DNA of 64,000 nucleotides, taken from the NCBI GenBank assembly GCA_021323855.1, contig JAJPKE010000015.1:248001-312000 (forward strand), given 5' to 3'. This document shows positions 31,333 to 40,848 of the stretch, piece by piece; position 1 is the stretch's first letter, and each line of letters opens with the position of its first letter. The notes under the pieces were generated by a model, which searched no databases, was not told the origin of the DNA, and was given only the letters and a program-made list of their open reading frames with translations. This stretch comes from Chloroflexota bacterium (GTDB taxonomy: Bacteria > Chloroflexota > Ktedonobacteria > Ktedonobacterales > JADMIN01). Position numbers and translations under genes: made by a program.

Positions 31333-31367
31333 AAAAAAACCTCCACATCCACCACGTCCGGTGGAGT
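31333..31367 (-). terminator. Attenuator terminator in the pyr leader
   Basis: On the minus strand, CTCCAC ... GTGGAG with an inner stem CACC/GGTG is followed by G and seven T residues (plus-strand A-run at 31333-31339). It lies 40 bp before pyrR and after the PyrR-binding motif, as expected for PyrR-controlled attenuation. Confidence 0.8.
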
Positions 31368-31442
31368 GAAGGTGACGGAATGCTCGCTGTCGTCGCTGGA
31401 TGTGCTGGAAGTCGTGAATGTTTTGGGGTCGTTCAGCTCTTG

Positions 31443-31463
31443 GCCTGCCAGACCTCTCTGGCA
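31443..31463 (-). promoter_or_regulatory. PyrR-binding (anti-antiterminator) motif
   Basis: On the minus strand the stem GCCAGA-GAGG-TCTGGC carries CCAGAGAGG and is followed by CAGGCC. This matches the conserved CAGAGAGG core of PyrR RNA binding loops. Its place between promoter and terminator in a pyr leader supports the call. Confidence 0.78.
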
Positions 31464-31558
31464 AACCGGGAAAATTGCGTATGAGATTGCGCGCACGCGC
31501 CATGCCCATCTCCTTTCCGGCCTCACAGGACCGCGCTTAAAGGATGTTCTGAGGAGAG

Positions 31559-31587
31559 AGTATACCATGTAGCAGCGCGAATTGCAA
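31559..31587 (-). promoter_or_regulatory. Promoter of the pyrimidine operon
   Basis: On the minus strand: TTGCAA (31582-31587), exactly 17 bp, then TATACT (31559-31564). This predicts a leader of about 255 nt holding the PyrR motif and the terminator. Confidence 0.75.
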
Positions 31588-31766
31588 ACGAGCAGGCCAA
31601 TGGGCGTATCAGCAAACTGGCATGAAAGATGCTTTAGCGACTGGTGGATATACCCGGTGGGAATCTTTCCAGGGGAATGCCCAGCACACCACGAAGGTGT
31701 CAGGAGATTATTGGAGTTCATTTGCCCGCTGCGCAATCGCGCGTTTGACGGGTGGGGAGGAAATCA

Positions 31767-32069
31767 ATGCTGGTTTTCGGGTCTATTACGCTGACACTCA
31801 ACGATGTCGCGCTATGGATACTTGCAGGCGCCGTCATCGGTGTAATTGTCGGTCAACTCATGCGCACCAAAGGATTCGGCGTCTTTGGCGATCTGCTCTT
31901 TGGCGCGATTGGCGCGGCGCTCGCCAATTTCATCGCCAATTTCTTTCTCAATATGGGGCAATACGGCTTTCTTGGCCGCCTGATCGTCGCAGCCATCGGC
32001 TCGATCATCCTGACGGTGCTGGCGCGTCTCGCCACGTTCCGCCGTGGCCGCGCCGAAGTCGTCGAATAG
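31767..32069 (+). CDS. GlsB/YeaQ/YmgE family small membrane protein
   Basis: 100 aa from ATG 31767, with GGGGAGG upstream. Three hydrophobic segments (VALWILAGAVIGVIVGQLM, GDLLFGAIGAALANFIANFF, LIVAAIGSIILTVLARL) with the glycine-rich pattern of transglycosylase-associated/GlsB proteins, a general-stress-linked family of unclear role. It is monocistronic and convergent with the large PBP gene, sharing a terminator. Confidence 0.87.
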   Translation: MLVFGSITLTLNDVALWILAGAVIGVIVGQLMRTKGFGVFGDLLFGAIGAALANFIANFFLNMGQYGFLGRLIVAAIGSIILTVLARLATFRRGRAEVVE

Positions 32070-32087
32070 CCACCAATCATAGGATAA

Positions 32088-32127
32088 ACAAGGCGACCCT
32101 CACTGGTTCTGGTGAGGGTCGCCTTGT
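32088..32127. terminator. Bidirectional terminator between the GlsB-like and PBP genes
   Basis: Perfect 16-bp arms ACAAGGCGACCCTCAC and GTGAGGGTCGCCTTGT around an 8-nt loop, placed between two convergent stops (32069 and 32152). Confidence 0.92.
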
Positions 32128-32151
32128 AATTTCGTTGCCTGCCAGAAGCAA

Positions 32152-35100
32152 CTACGACGTGACCGGCTGATCGCCCTGGATATACCAATCGGTATCATCC
32201 ATATGGTTGCGGTCGCCGCTCCACATCCCATCGGGATCGTAGGGATTGGCAGAACCTTTGACTACTGGCACAAAAGCGCATTTCAGGTCGCTTGCTGTCG
32301 AACCCTGATAGGGAGCCAGGCCGGTGTTGCAGTTGAAGGTTGCGCGTGCCATATCCGGCGGCACGGTGAAGGTGGCGTTCGGGTCCCAATTGTAATGGTG
32401 GGCCGCCCAATCCATCACATCATGGAAGATATAACCGGCGCCAGCGATACCGATGATGCCGGAGTTCAGCGGGTCGTTGCCATCAGTGTTCCCCACCCAA
32501 ACGCCCAGCGTCATATACGGCGTGTAGCCCGCCGTGATGATGTCGTTCGGTCCGCTGGTACCCGACGACGTGCCGGTTTTGCCGGCAATCGCCATACCCG
32601 CGTATTTGGCATCGTCAAGAAGCGTCAGCGGATTCTTATATTTGAAGAACGGATAACGCGCGTTGTTATCTGACAGCACCGACGTAATCATGTAGGCCGC
32701 TTGGGGGCTGATCGCCTGCTGCGTCTGTGGTATCGTCGGCGCCTGCCAGAGCAGCGTGCCGTCCGCCTTCTCGATGCGCAAGATGCCACGCGCGGGCGCA
32801 CGCTGCCCCAGGTTCGCCAGCGTGCCATAGGCGCTGGTCAGTTGCAGCAGCGGAATTTCCTGCGTGCCGAGCGTGGTAGTCGGCCCCATGCGGTCTTTGG
32901 TGATGGTCGTCACACCCAGGCGCTGCACCATCGCCAGAAAGTTCTCCGAGGTGTCGGGTGTCGCGCCAACAAACTCCATGCCTTCAGTTGCCGCAATGTT
33001 ATACGAAGCGTCGAACTGGCGGCGTAGCGGGAAGGTGCCGGAGAAGTTATTTTGCTCGTAGTTCTGTGGCACATACCAACCCTTGCAGGCGGGCGCTACC
33101 GGACTGGTAAGCGGCTGGCCGCTCGAAGGATCAACCGAAGGCACCGGGAAGCAGATTGGTTCGTCTTGCAGCATGATGCCTGGCGTCCAACCCATCTCGA
33201 AGGCCGTCGCATACATCAGTGGCTTGGTGGCCGACCCCATCGAACGCAGGGAGGTGGTGATGTTGTTGGACCCCAACACATGCGGGTCCTTGCTGTTGTA
33301 ATCCACCGAGCCGACCATCGCCAGGATATCGCCGTTGCGCTGATCTATTGCCACCAACGCCCCGTTGTGCGCATTACCGTTGCTAGGGTCGGAGAGCGGC
33401 GGCATCTCGCAGTGACAATACCACTGCTCATAGTATGACTTCTGGACGTAGTTCTGTACGACTTTAACGGCCTCCTGCTGAAGCGGCAGGTCCAGCGTCG
33501 TGTAAATGCGCAGGCCGGCGGTGCTGAGGTCGGTGATGTTGAATTCATCGGCCATGATGTTGGAGATGTACTGGGCGAAATGGGGCGCCAGGTTCACTGA
33601 CTGCTCACCGCTGTTGCTGTTATAAGCGGCCCAGTGGTAAATCTGCTGATTGACCAGGATATCTGCCACATCCTGCACATTCTGCTGATACTCGCTCCAC
33701 GTCATCACTGGCGCGCCGCCATGAAGCGGATCGCCATACTTGTAGACGTTGTAGAGCACCAACTCAGCGCGGCAATACACGGTCCATTCGTGCCCATTCT
33801 GCGGATCGAGATACCAGTCTGGGCCATAGGTGGGGATATGATAGCCACAGTCTGCCGGATTCCCCTGGAAGGGGTTCGACCACTGGCTCTGCTCGCAGGG
33901 CGCCTTCGCACAGGAGAACTGGATGGGCAGGTATTCGGATGGGGCGTTGGGCAGCCCGGCCAGAATCGCCGCCTGCGCCCAGGACAACTGCTGGTTGGCC
34001 TCCTCGGTGGCGCCGTTGACTGTCTGCGGCGTCAGACCGAAGAAGTTGCGCGCCGCCGCCTCGATACCAATGTTCAGATCACCATAGGGGATAGTGTTGA
34101 GATACATCTCTAAAATGAAGGCTTTGGTGTATTGCTGTGTCACGCCATACGCCAGAATCGCCTCATTGAGTTTGCGCTGATAGGTCTGGCTGGTGTCGTT
34201 GAGAACGATGTTCTTCACCAACTGCTGCGTGATCGTCGAGCCGCCCTGGGCCGCGCCACCGGCATGAATGTCGGCCAGCGCCGCGCGCAAGGTGCCATAG
34301 AGATCAACGCCACTGTTGGAATAGAAGCTGTGGTCCTCGGTATCAATCGTTGCGGTCTGGAGCTTCGTGCTGATCTGTTGCAGCGGCACGTAGAAGTTGA
34401 AGTTCGAGTCGCCACGCGCATAGTAAATCGGTGTGCCGTTGCGGTCATAGATGATGCTATTTGCCTGGTTGCGCAGGCTGGCGAGCGCCTGGATATCGCC
34501 GATATGCCGCTGATAGTAGCTGATGGCGTAGGTAGCGCCCGCGCCGCCGCCCGCGATGATGACGCCGACCAGCAGGATCGCCATCACCACGCCGATGGCG
34601 AAGCCGATGGGATTGGGACGCACACGCCCCAGCCGCCACTTGCGCGCGACCAACCGGCTGCGCGAGCGGCGATACGCCTGTGCCCGCAGCTTGACGGTCT
34701 CTTCTTCAGAGAGATTGCGGTAGATGTTGGGCACCGGCCCGCGCACGCTGCGCACGCCATAGGATGAGACATCTGCCGAGCGGCTGACGCGCGACATCAT
34801 CGAGCTAAGCTGGCGCGACATCGTGCGCGACACATCCCGCGCCATCTGCGCCATCGAGCGGCGTCTGCTGCGCTCCGGTGCATCATAGCCATCTGGGCGA
34901 CCATAGCCGTCACGGCTGCCATTGCGCCGCGCGGGTCGCTCCTCGCTCTCCATCGGTGGCTCGCCACGACGCGCACGTGGGTCACGTGGGTCGCGGGCGC
35001 CGCTGGCGTAGCGTTCATCAGATGAACGGCTGGCCGGACGACGCGGCGGCGTGTCATCGCGTGGGGGTCCAGCGCGGCGCATATCGCGCGGTGGGCGCGC

Positions 35101-35505
35101 GTCTCGTGGATCCTCGTCGCCATCGTCGTCTGGCTCATCAGCGACGAACGGGCGGCGAATGATGCCACCGCCGCCGAAGCCACCGCCACGGCTCAAGCCC
35201 CCGGAGCCGCCGCCATTTGGTCCGCGCGGGCCAGCGGAGCGCCGGTTGTCGGCGTCGGAGGAGCGGCCAGCGCGGTCGCGATCACGTTCGCTGGCGGCGC
35301 TGCTGCGCGGAGGACGGGATGGGCGTTCACGGTCATCGTCCGGGCGTCCGCTTCGTGGGTCGCGACTGCCACGAGGCGGCGCGGAACTGCGCTCGCGGTT
35401 GTCGTCGTCGCGGTATCCACGGCCTTCGTAGCCGTCGCGTTCCTCGCGTTCTTCGAGACGGCTACCACGGCGTCCACGGTAGGAATCACGTATATCTCGG
35501 CCCAT
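32152..35505 (-). CDS. Class A penicillin-binding protein (PBP1a-like), complete
   Basis: 1117 aa from ATG 35505 (MGRDIRDSYRGRRG) with GGGAGGTT upstream; an in-frame ATG at 35544 has no site. Residues 1-280 are a very Arg/Asp/Pro/Gly-rich cytoplasmic tail. There is one membrane segment at about 297-325, then the GT51 domain (TEDHSFYSNSG near 390, GGSTITQQLVKN). The transpeptidase domain has SxxK as SATK (about 757), SYN (about 833) and KTGTSSG (about 975). It both polymerises and cross-links peptidoglycan. It is the paralogue of the gene cut by the left edge. Confidence 0.96.
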   Translation of the reverse strand: MGRDIRDSYRGRRGSRLEEREERDGYEGRGYRDDDNRERSSAPPRGSRDPRSGRPDDDRERPSRPPRSSAASERDRDRAGRSSDADNRRSAGPRGPNGGGSGGLSRGGGFGGGGIIRRPFVADEPDDDGDEDPRDARPPRDMRRAGPPRDDTPPRRPASRSSDERYASGARDPRDPRARRGEPPMESEERPARRNGSRDGYGRPDGYDAPERSRRRSMAQMARDVSRTMSRQLSSMMSRVSRSADVSSYGVRSVRGPVPNIYRNLSEEETVKLRAQAYRRSRSRLVARKWRLGRVRPNPIGFAIGVVMAILLVGVIIAGGGAGATYAISYYQRHIGDIQALASLRNQANSIIYDRNGTPIYYARGDSNFNFYVPLQQISTKLQTATIDTEDHSFYSNSGVDLYGTLRAALADIHAGGAAQGGSTITQQLVKNIVLNDTSQTYQRKLNEAILAYGVTQQYTKAFILEMYLNTIPYGDLNIGIEAAARNFFGLTPQTVNGATEEANQQLSWAQAAILAGLPNAPSEYLPIQFSCAKAPCEQSQWSNPFQGNPADCGYHIPTYGPDWYLDPQNGHEWTVYCRAELVLYNVYKYGDPLHGGAPVMTWSEYQQNVQDVADILVNQQIYHWAAYNSNSGEQSVNLAPHFAQYISNIMADEFNITDLSTAGLRIYTTLDLPLQQEAVKVVQNYVQKSYYEQWYCHCEMPPLSDPSNGNAHNGALVAIDQRNGDILAMVGSVDYNSKDPHVLGSNNITTSLRSMGSATKPLMYATAFEMGWTPGIMLQDEPICFPVPSVDPSSGQPLTSPVAPACKGWYVPQNYEQNNFSGTFPLRRQFDASYNIAATEGMEFVGATPDTSENFLAMVQRLGVTTITKDRMGPTTTLGTQEIPLLQLTSAYGTLANLGQRAPARGILRIEKADGTLLWQAPTIPQTQQAISPQAAYMITSVLSDNNARYPFFKYKNPLTLLDDAKYAGMAIAGKTGTSSGTSGPNDIITAGYTPYMTLGVWVGNTDGNDPLNSGIIGIAGAGYIFHDVMDWAAHHYNWDPNATFTVPPDMARATFNCNTGLAPYQGSTASDLKCAFVPVVKGSANPYDPDGMWSGDRNHMDDTDWYIQGDQPVTS

Positions 35506-35861
35506 CAACCAACCTCCCTTGTCCCGTGTGAAGAGCGAATTCATTCAGCCGATCCACTAAGCGCAGCAGGGTGTATCCGATTCTGCCCATGCGGAGTGGA
35601 ATGCCCAGATGGCTCTGGGCGTCGGCTGCTATCGTACCTATTTTGCTCTGCATTGGCAAATGACATGGGAAAATCAGGGGGTAACGTTCAACATGCGCTA
35701 TGTGAGGCGATGAATAGAGAGAAAATCAGCCTGCCGCAAGGAGTTTCCCCTATTGTCAGCCTTTTGGTGATGAGCGCATGGTACAATTGCGCCATACCGC
35801 AAGATTGGCCACAAGAGTTGTATCAGGGAATAGCGCGAGTGGACGCAATGGGGGGAACACG
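35506..35861. other. Divergent promoter region between the PBP and cellulase genes
   Basis: No gene. It contains a small hairpin GCCCAGA/TCTGGGC (about 35603-35620) and an AT-richer stretch with TACAAT near 35782 that could serve the cellulase gene. No clear minus-35 box is seen. Confidence 0.4.
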
Positions 35862-37826
35862 ATGAGCCGATTCTTCAGGCGACCGGCGTTGCTGGCGGCG
35901 GCGCTCATACTGCTTGTGCTGACGTTGGTTGGCGTATCAGTGGTCTATCCGTTGCTGGCGCACAACGCTGTCTATGCCTCCGGGCAGGCGTATGTGCGGG
36001 TGAACCAGATTGGCTACATCACCGGCGAACCCAAACACGCGACGCTGCTCGCCACCGGCAGCGAAAGCGGCGCGACCTTCGCCGTCGTCGCCGCTGGCAG
36101 CGGGAAAATCGCTTTCAGTGGCATCGTCGGCGCAACCAGCAACGGCAAATGGAACAGCACTTTCACCATGACGTATCTGCTGGATTTCAGCAGTGTAACG
36201 ACAACCGGCAGCTATTATATTCGCGTTAGCGGGCATCCCGCCGCCACCTCGCCGGTGTTTCGGATTGATACTTGCGCGCATCTGTATAGCTCGCTGCTGG
36301 CCAATGCGCTGTTCTTCTATCAGGCGCAGCAGGATGGCCCAGATGTAAATTCTTCCGTGATGAACCGGCAGCCGTCACACCTCACCGATGAGCGCGCCAG
36401 CATCTATGCGACGCCAACCTACGATAGCAATGATGTGTTGCAGGGGCAATTGCTGCGGGTTGGCGGCCCCATTGACGTGTCCGGCGGCTGGTTCGATGCC
36501 GGCGACTATGTAAAATTTGTCGAGACCGCTAGCTATACCGACGCCATCATGCTCTTTGCCGCGCGCCAGTATCCCACGCTCACCGGCGCGGGCACGAACG
36601 CCGATTTCAGCGCGGAGGGCCGCTACGGGCTGGATTGGCTGCAAAAGATGTGGGATGGCAAAAGCAAGACACTCTATTATCAGGTGGGCATTGGCGATGG
36701 CAACGGCACGACGATTCTTGGCGACCACGATTTCTGGCGACTGCCCCAGGCGGACGATCAGATGAACGTCAAGCCGGGCGATCCTGCCTACTTTGTAAAA
36801 TATCGCCCGGTCTTCCGCGTTGGCCCCGGCGGCTCACCGATTAGCCCGAATCTGGCGGGACGTCTCGCAGCGGATTTTGGCCTCTGCTATCAACTCTATG
36901 CGCAGAGTGACCCGGCCTACGCCGCCAAATGTCTGGCGAGCGGCGAGGCTATCTTTGATCTGGCGCAGACCACCAACGTCGGCCAGCTCCTGACCACCGC
37001 TCCCTATGACTATTACCCCGAAACCGAGTGGCGCGACGATATGGAGCTTGGCGCAACCGAACTCTATTATGCGCTGGCGCAGGGTGGCCTGCCCGGCGGT
37101 CTGCCGCATACGGACCCGCTCTACTATCTCGGTCAGGCGGCGCACTGGGCGCATGCGTATATCACTGGCCCCAACGATGGCGCCGATACGCTAAACCTCT
37201 ATGATGTCAGCGGGCTGGCGCATTATGAACTGTATCGCGCCATTGCGCGGGCGGGGCATCCGGGCGGGCTGGAGGTGACGCAGGCGCAACTGCTCGGCGA
37301 TCTTGGCAATCAACTCGCTGGCGCCGTTGCGCAGGCAAAGCATGATCCATTCAGTCTGGGGTTTGGCTATACCAATGGCGATGTGATGCCCCACGCGCTG
37401 GGGCTGGCGCTGGAAGCTGGCTTCTACGATCAACTGGCCAGCACAGAGACCTATGCGACCTTTGGCGCAACGCAGCGCGATTGGGCGCTTGGCGACAACG
37501 CCTGGGGTTCGACGTTCATCGTTGGCGCGGGCAGCGTCTTCCCGCACTGCATGCAGAGCCAGATCGCCAATCTCTCCGGCTCGCTTGATGGCACGCCGCC
37601 TATCATGCTCGGCGCGACGACCGACGGACCCAGCGACACCGGCAACTTCGCTGGGCTAGGCTTCCAGAGCGGCATGCGCAAGTGCCCGCCGGGCGGTGGT
37701 GATGCCTTCCGCCAGTTCACCGGCAAGGGCGTGCGCTATCTCGATAATGTCATCGCCTGGCCTAGCGTGGAACCTGCTGATGATTACACCTCGCTGACGA
37801 TTGTTCTCTTCGCCAGCCTGGCGTAG
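35862..37826 (+). CDS. Secreted glycoside hydrolase family 9 endoglucanase
   Basis: 654 aa from ATG 35862 (MSRFFRRPALLAAALILLVL), with a G-rich GGGGGGAA site; the frame is open upstream to 35778. An N-terminal signal anchor is followed by an Ig-like CelD_N domain (YVRVNQIGYITGEPKHATLL). The (alpha/alpha)6 GH9 catalytic domain has GGWFDAGDYVKFVETASYT (catalytic Asp region), NGDVMPHALG, WALGDNAWGSTFIVGAGS and the final PSVEPADDYTS, which corresponds to the usual N-E-x-x-x-D/Y acid segment with a changed neighbour. It should cleave beta-1,4-glucans outside the cell. It has no visible carbohydrate-binding module and stands alone. Confidence 0.92.
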   Translation: MSRFFRRPALLAAALILLVLTLVGVSVVYPLLAHNAVYASGQAYVRVNQIGYITGEPKHATLLATGSESGATFAVVAAGSGKIAFSGIVGATSNGKWNSTFTMTYLLDFSSVTTTGSYYIRVSGHPAATSPVFRIDTCAHLYSSLLANALFFYQAQQDGPDVNSSVMNRQPSHLTDERASIYATPTYDSNDVLQGQLLRVGGPIDVSGGWFDAGDYVKFVETASYTDAIMLFAARQYPTLTGAGTNADFSAEGRYGLDWLQKMWDGKSKTLYYQVGIGDGNGTTILGDHDFWRLPQADDQMNVKPGDPAYFVKYRPVFRVGPGGSPISPNLAGRLAADFGLCYQLYAQSDPAYAAKCLASGEAIFDLAQTTNVGQLLTTAPYDYYPETEWRDDMELGATELYYALAQGGLPGGLPHTDPLYYLGQAAHWAHAYITGPNDGADTLNLYDVSGLAHYELYRAIARAGHPGGLEVTQAQLLGDLGNQLAGAVAQAKHDPFSLGFGYTNGDVMPHALGLALEAGFYDQLASTETYATFGATQRDWALGDNAWGSTFIVGAGSVFPHCMQSQIANLSGSLDGTPPIMLGATTDGPSDTGNFAGLGFQSGMRKCPPGGGDAFRQFTGKGVRYLDNVIAWPSVEPADDYTSLTIVLFASLA

Positions 37827-37839
37827 CAGTTCACACCCG

Positions 37840-37946
37840 GCTTTAAAAAGCCAGGGCACGATATGATAGGCTGAAGCCTGGGCCGTGCGGCATCCCGGAG
37901 GGCTTCAGCCTGTCAGTTAGGTGCGCCGGCAGCACTTCCCAAAAAT
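37840..37946. repeat. Palindromic repeat cluster after the cellulase gene
   Basis: GGCTTTAAAAAGCC is followed by GGCTGAAGCC ... GGCTTCAGCC (37869-37878 and 37901-37910), then GCGCCGGCA. The style (short GGCT-N-AGCC palindromes near GGCGC) resembles the small palindromes inside carB, so these may be one dispersed family. It may end transcription of the two convergent genes. Confidence 0.7.
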
Positions 37947-37952
37947 CGGGCG

Positions 37953-38858
37953 CTACGGCTGCGCGACCACCGACGCCTGCTCAGTCTCCTTGACCTCTTT
38001 TTCGAGTGCTGCTTTGGTGCGCTTCTTATTGAAGGCGCGGCGATAAGAGCGGACATGCCAGAGCAAGAGCAGCGCCCAGACGAGCAGCGCCGTCACATAG
38101 GGGAATATTCCTGCGACGCCGGGCGCCAGTGGATCGAGCACATGCCCCAGCGTCGCCGGGTAGAGCAGAAACGCGGCAATGGCGAAGCAGAGGCAGCCGA
38201 GGACGGCGGTGGTATAGCAGACGAGGAACGTCACATTGCCGAACTTCTCGCCGGTGGGCATGGTTTCCAGCCGCCAGTGAAACGCCTTTTCGATCTTGGG
38301 ATATTGCGCCTTGAACTGGTCAATATAGAACATCTTGATCTTGCTCATGGCGATCAGGCTGTCGCGGTGCGCCTGACGCAGCCGGATGAGCTTCCAGAAG
38401 AAGATGTAGCCGAGCGCGCCGGTCAAGAGCAACAGCACGATAGCGACGGGTTCGACATACTGGCGCAGGCCGCTACCAAGCTGAAAGACGGCCCCTAGCC
38501 CGGAGGCCAGCACGCCCACCAGCACGAGATAGAGGTTGAACATGCGAGCGCGGTCTTCCATCGCCTGATACGCCGTCACGCTGGCGTAGTTGAACTCTTC
38601 GAGCAGCATATTTTCCAGCGACAGGCCTGCATCGAGGGTGTGGGTTTCGCGCTCATCAGTGCGCTCACGGAATGTGGCATCGCGGCCCGCCGGCATGCTC
38701 AAAATATCTCGTGGCACCGCCTCTTCTCCCATCTCACGTCGTTCGCGCCGCGCATCGCGCTCGCGCCTTGCGTCTATGTCTGTTGTTTCTCCATTGTCGC
38801 CTGCACCCTGGTCTGCGCGCGGCGGTTGCTCATCTATGCCCACTGATCCACCCTTCAT
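37953..38858 (-). CDS. Four-transmembrane protein, unknown function
   Basis: 301 aa; ATG 38858, or GTG 38843 with GGTGGATC upstream. A charged N-terminal tail of about 95 residues (ARRERDARRERREMGEE) precedes two hairpins of membrane helices, at about 107-155 and 215-270. A cytoplasmic loop between them contains MSKIKMFYIDQFKAQYPKIE, and the C-terminus is Lys/Glu-rich. The two-plus-two topology with a conserved-looking central loop resembles SLATT or RipA-type membrane proteins, but this is not certain. Confidence 0.7.
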   Translation of the reverse strand: MKGGSVGIDEQPPRADQGAGDNGETTDIDARRERDARRERREMGEEAVPRDILSMPAGRDATFRERTDERETHTLDAGLSLENMLLEEFNYASVTAYQAMEDRARMFNLYLVLVGVLASGLGAVFQLGSGLRQYVEPVAIVLLLLTGALGYIFFWKLIRLRQAHRDSLIAMSKIKMFYIDQFKAQYPKIEKAFHWRLETMPTGEKFGNVTFLVCYTTAVLGCLCFAIAAFLLYPATLGHVLDPLAPGVAGIFPYVTALLVWALLLLWHVRSYRRAFNKKRTKAALEKEVKETEQASVVAQP

Positions 38859-38950
38859 CGGTCATGCGTTGCTGTATCATTGGTTCAAGACGAGGATAGC
38901 ATGCTTCTGTGCCTGGTGTAAAGACGCGGCGACTGCCTGGAATCTGTTGG

Positions 38951-39892
38951 CTATGAGCGCGCAATGCCAGCTTTGCCAATCTCAGCCTCAGCCTGGCCTT
39001 CCTGCTCATCCTCGCGGAGCCAGAGGCCGAGAACGATCATCAGCGCGAAGAAGAAGACAAAGGTGCCGGGCACATCCATCGCCGCGCCTGCGTAATGCTG
39101 GTCAACCACCACGGACGGCATACCCGGTGTGCGGACGAGCGTTGCGTAATACTGATAGATCGGGCCGGTCGAGAAGACGAAAATCGCGCCGAGGATGTTC
39201 ATTATCAGCACCGCCGCCGCGAGATAGAGCGCCTGCTGCGGATAGCTGAGCCTGCGCGCGTTGTGCTTTGGCTGCGCAGTGATCCTGGCCAGTTTGCCCT
39301 GTTTTGCCGGGCGTCGTTGTGGATGCGTGGGAATAACTTGTGCCCAGAAGAGCAGCGCCGTCCCTATGAAAAGCAGATGCTCCATGATATGAATGTTTTC
39401 ATGATAGAGTGTGAGGTCATAGAAGAATGGGATATGCCAGATCAGGAAATCCCCCACGAAGATTCCCCAGATCAAGAGTGGCCTGCTGGCGAGACGCCCC
39501 ACCGTCTGCCCGAAGCGCCAGGGCCAGCGATAGCGTAGCGCCACCAGCAGCACACCGCGCCGCCAGCTCGCCGGGAACGCGCGCCAGATGATCCAGGTGG
39601 GGATGCCGAACAGGAGCAACGGCGGCGCAATCATGAGGAGCAGGTCGTGCTGCACCATATGCACCCATAAGAATTGGCCTGCTCCGCTATCTACCTCGGA
39701 TTCCAGCGCGATGAAGACGACTGCCAACCCTAGAAAGAAGCAGGTGATTTGCCACCATTGCAAGCGCGGACCGATGCCCAACCGCGATGTATAGCGCACG
39801 CCCAGGATATAGAGCAGCGCGCTCGCCAGCACGGAAATGACCACGAGCGGCTCAAAAGACCACGTGGTGAGGAAGGTCTGGATCGCTGTCAT
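38951..39892 (-). CDS. ctaG: CtaG-like cytochrome c oxidase assembly factor (caa3_CtaG)
   Basis: 313 aa, start ATG 39892 with a weak site. A polytopic membrane protein with the caa3_CtaG pattern: FLWVHMVQHDLLLMIAPPLL, IWHIPFFYDLTLYHENIHIM and EHLLFIGTALLFWAQVIP, with many conserved His residues that could bind copper or heme. In Bacillus, CtaG is needed for formation of active caa3 oxidase. No oxidase subunits are in this window. It is alone, with a 58-base gap after it before the four-TM gene on the same strand. Confidence 0.9.
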   Translation of the reverse strand: MTAIQTFLTTWSFEPLVVISVLASALLYILGVRYTSRLGIGPRLQWWQITCFFLGLAVVFIALESEVDSGAGQFLWVHMVQHDLLLMIAPPLLLFGIPTWIIWRAFPASWRRGVLLVALRYRWPWRFGQTVGRLASRPLLIWGIFVGDFLIWHIPFFYDLTLYHENIHIMEHLLFIGTALLFWAQVIPTHPQRRPAKQGKLARITAQPKHNARRLSYPQQALYLAAAVLIMNILGAIFVFSTGPIYQYYATLVRTPGMPSVVVDQHYAGAAMDVPGTFVFFFALMIVLGLWLREDEQEGQAEAEIGKAGIARS

Positions 39893-40164
39893 GGTCTGTC
39901 GCTCGCTTTCAATGCGTAGTTCGCCGGTGATTCCTCAAGCCAGAACTACTGAGCCTGAGAAAGGACACAAGAGCGGTACGTACAGTATAACTCGTTTGCC
40001 CAGCGAGGAATAGGTGCAAACGGACCAGATTGGTCTATCTAAAAGGGCTGATAGCACGACATAAGACATACTACATCCCATACCACTGACGCTACTACTG
40101 CTCCATTTTCATCGCTCGCGCTACTCACTGATGACAGCGGCTTGAGGAGAGGTGAGGCGCGCAG

Positions 40165-40848
40165 GTGGACTACGTTACACGCAAGGGGATGGGCTGGATG
40201 GTCGGATCACGCAGATCATGTGATGTCTCCAACATCCAGGACGCCCAGGATACCCAGACATGCTGCGCGGCCAGGTTGGAAAGCGCAGAGACTGACCGGC
40301 GGCTGTTGCAGCGCGTGGGCGCAGGCGAGCGTGACGCGCTGACCGATCTCTATCTACGCTATCGTCAACCACTTTTCAACTACCTCTCACGCCTGACGCC
40401 GGATTATGCGCTGGCAGAAGACCTCCTGCAAGAGACATTCGTCGCCATCTGGCGCAGCGCGTCGCAGTTCGAGGGGCGTTCCTCCGTCAGCACCTGGATG
40501 TTTGGCATTGCCCGCCGTCAGGCGCATAACGCTTTGCGACGGCGCAATCTTCCGGTGGCCGATCTTGCGGAACTCGAAACGCAGACGGCGCCCGATCCTG
40601 AGCCGGAGAATGCGCTCCTGGCCGGCGCGGCGCGCGAGGACTTGCTGGCGGCCATCAGCCGGCTTTCGCTGATTCATCGTGAAGCGCTGGCGCTAGCCTT
40701 CGGGCAGGAGCTTTCGGTTCAAGAAATTGCGGCGACGCTCGGCATTCCTGTTGGCACCGTCAAGAGCCGGCTACGCGACGCCAAACGCGCGCTGCGAGCG
40801 CTGCTCACCCATGATATGGCTGATGCGGCTGAGGAGGAGCAATCATGA
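40165..40848 (+). CDS. ECF-type RNA polymerase sigma factor
   Basis: 227 aa from GTG 40165, preceded by a GAGGAGAGGTGAGG stretch; ATG 40189 or 40198 are alternatives. Region 2 (PLFNYLSRLTPDYALAEDLL, QETFVAIW, STWMFGIARRQAHNALRRR) and region 4 (SVQEIAATLGIPVGTVKSRL) are clear. The first 35 or so residues are atypical, with DAQDTQ encoded by a 9-bp tandem array. It directs RNA polymerase to stress or envelope genes. Its stop overlaps the start of the zinc-finger anti-sigma gene (ATGA), the usual arrangement for a sigma/anti-sigma pair. Confidence 0.93.
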   Translation: MDYVTRKGMGWMVGSRRSCDVSNIQDAQDTQTCCAARLESAETDRRLLQRVGAGERDALTDLYLRYRQPLFNYLSRLTPDYALAEDLLQETFVAIWRSASQFEGRSSVSTWMFGIARRQAHNALRRRNLPVADLAELETQTAPDPEPENALLAGAAREDLLAAISRLSLIHREALALAFGQELSVQEIAATLGIPVGTVKSRLRDAKRALRALLTHDMADAAEEEQS

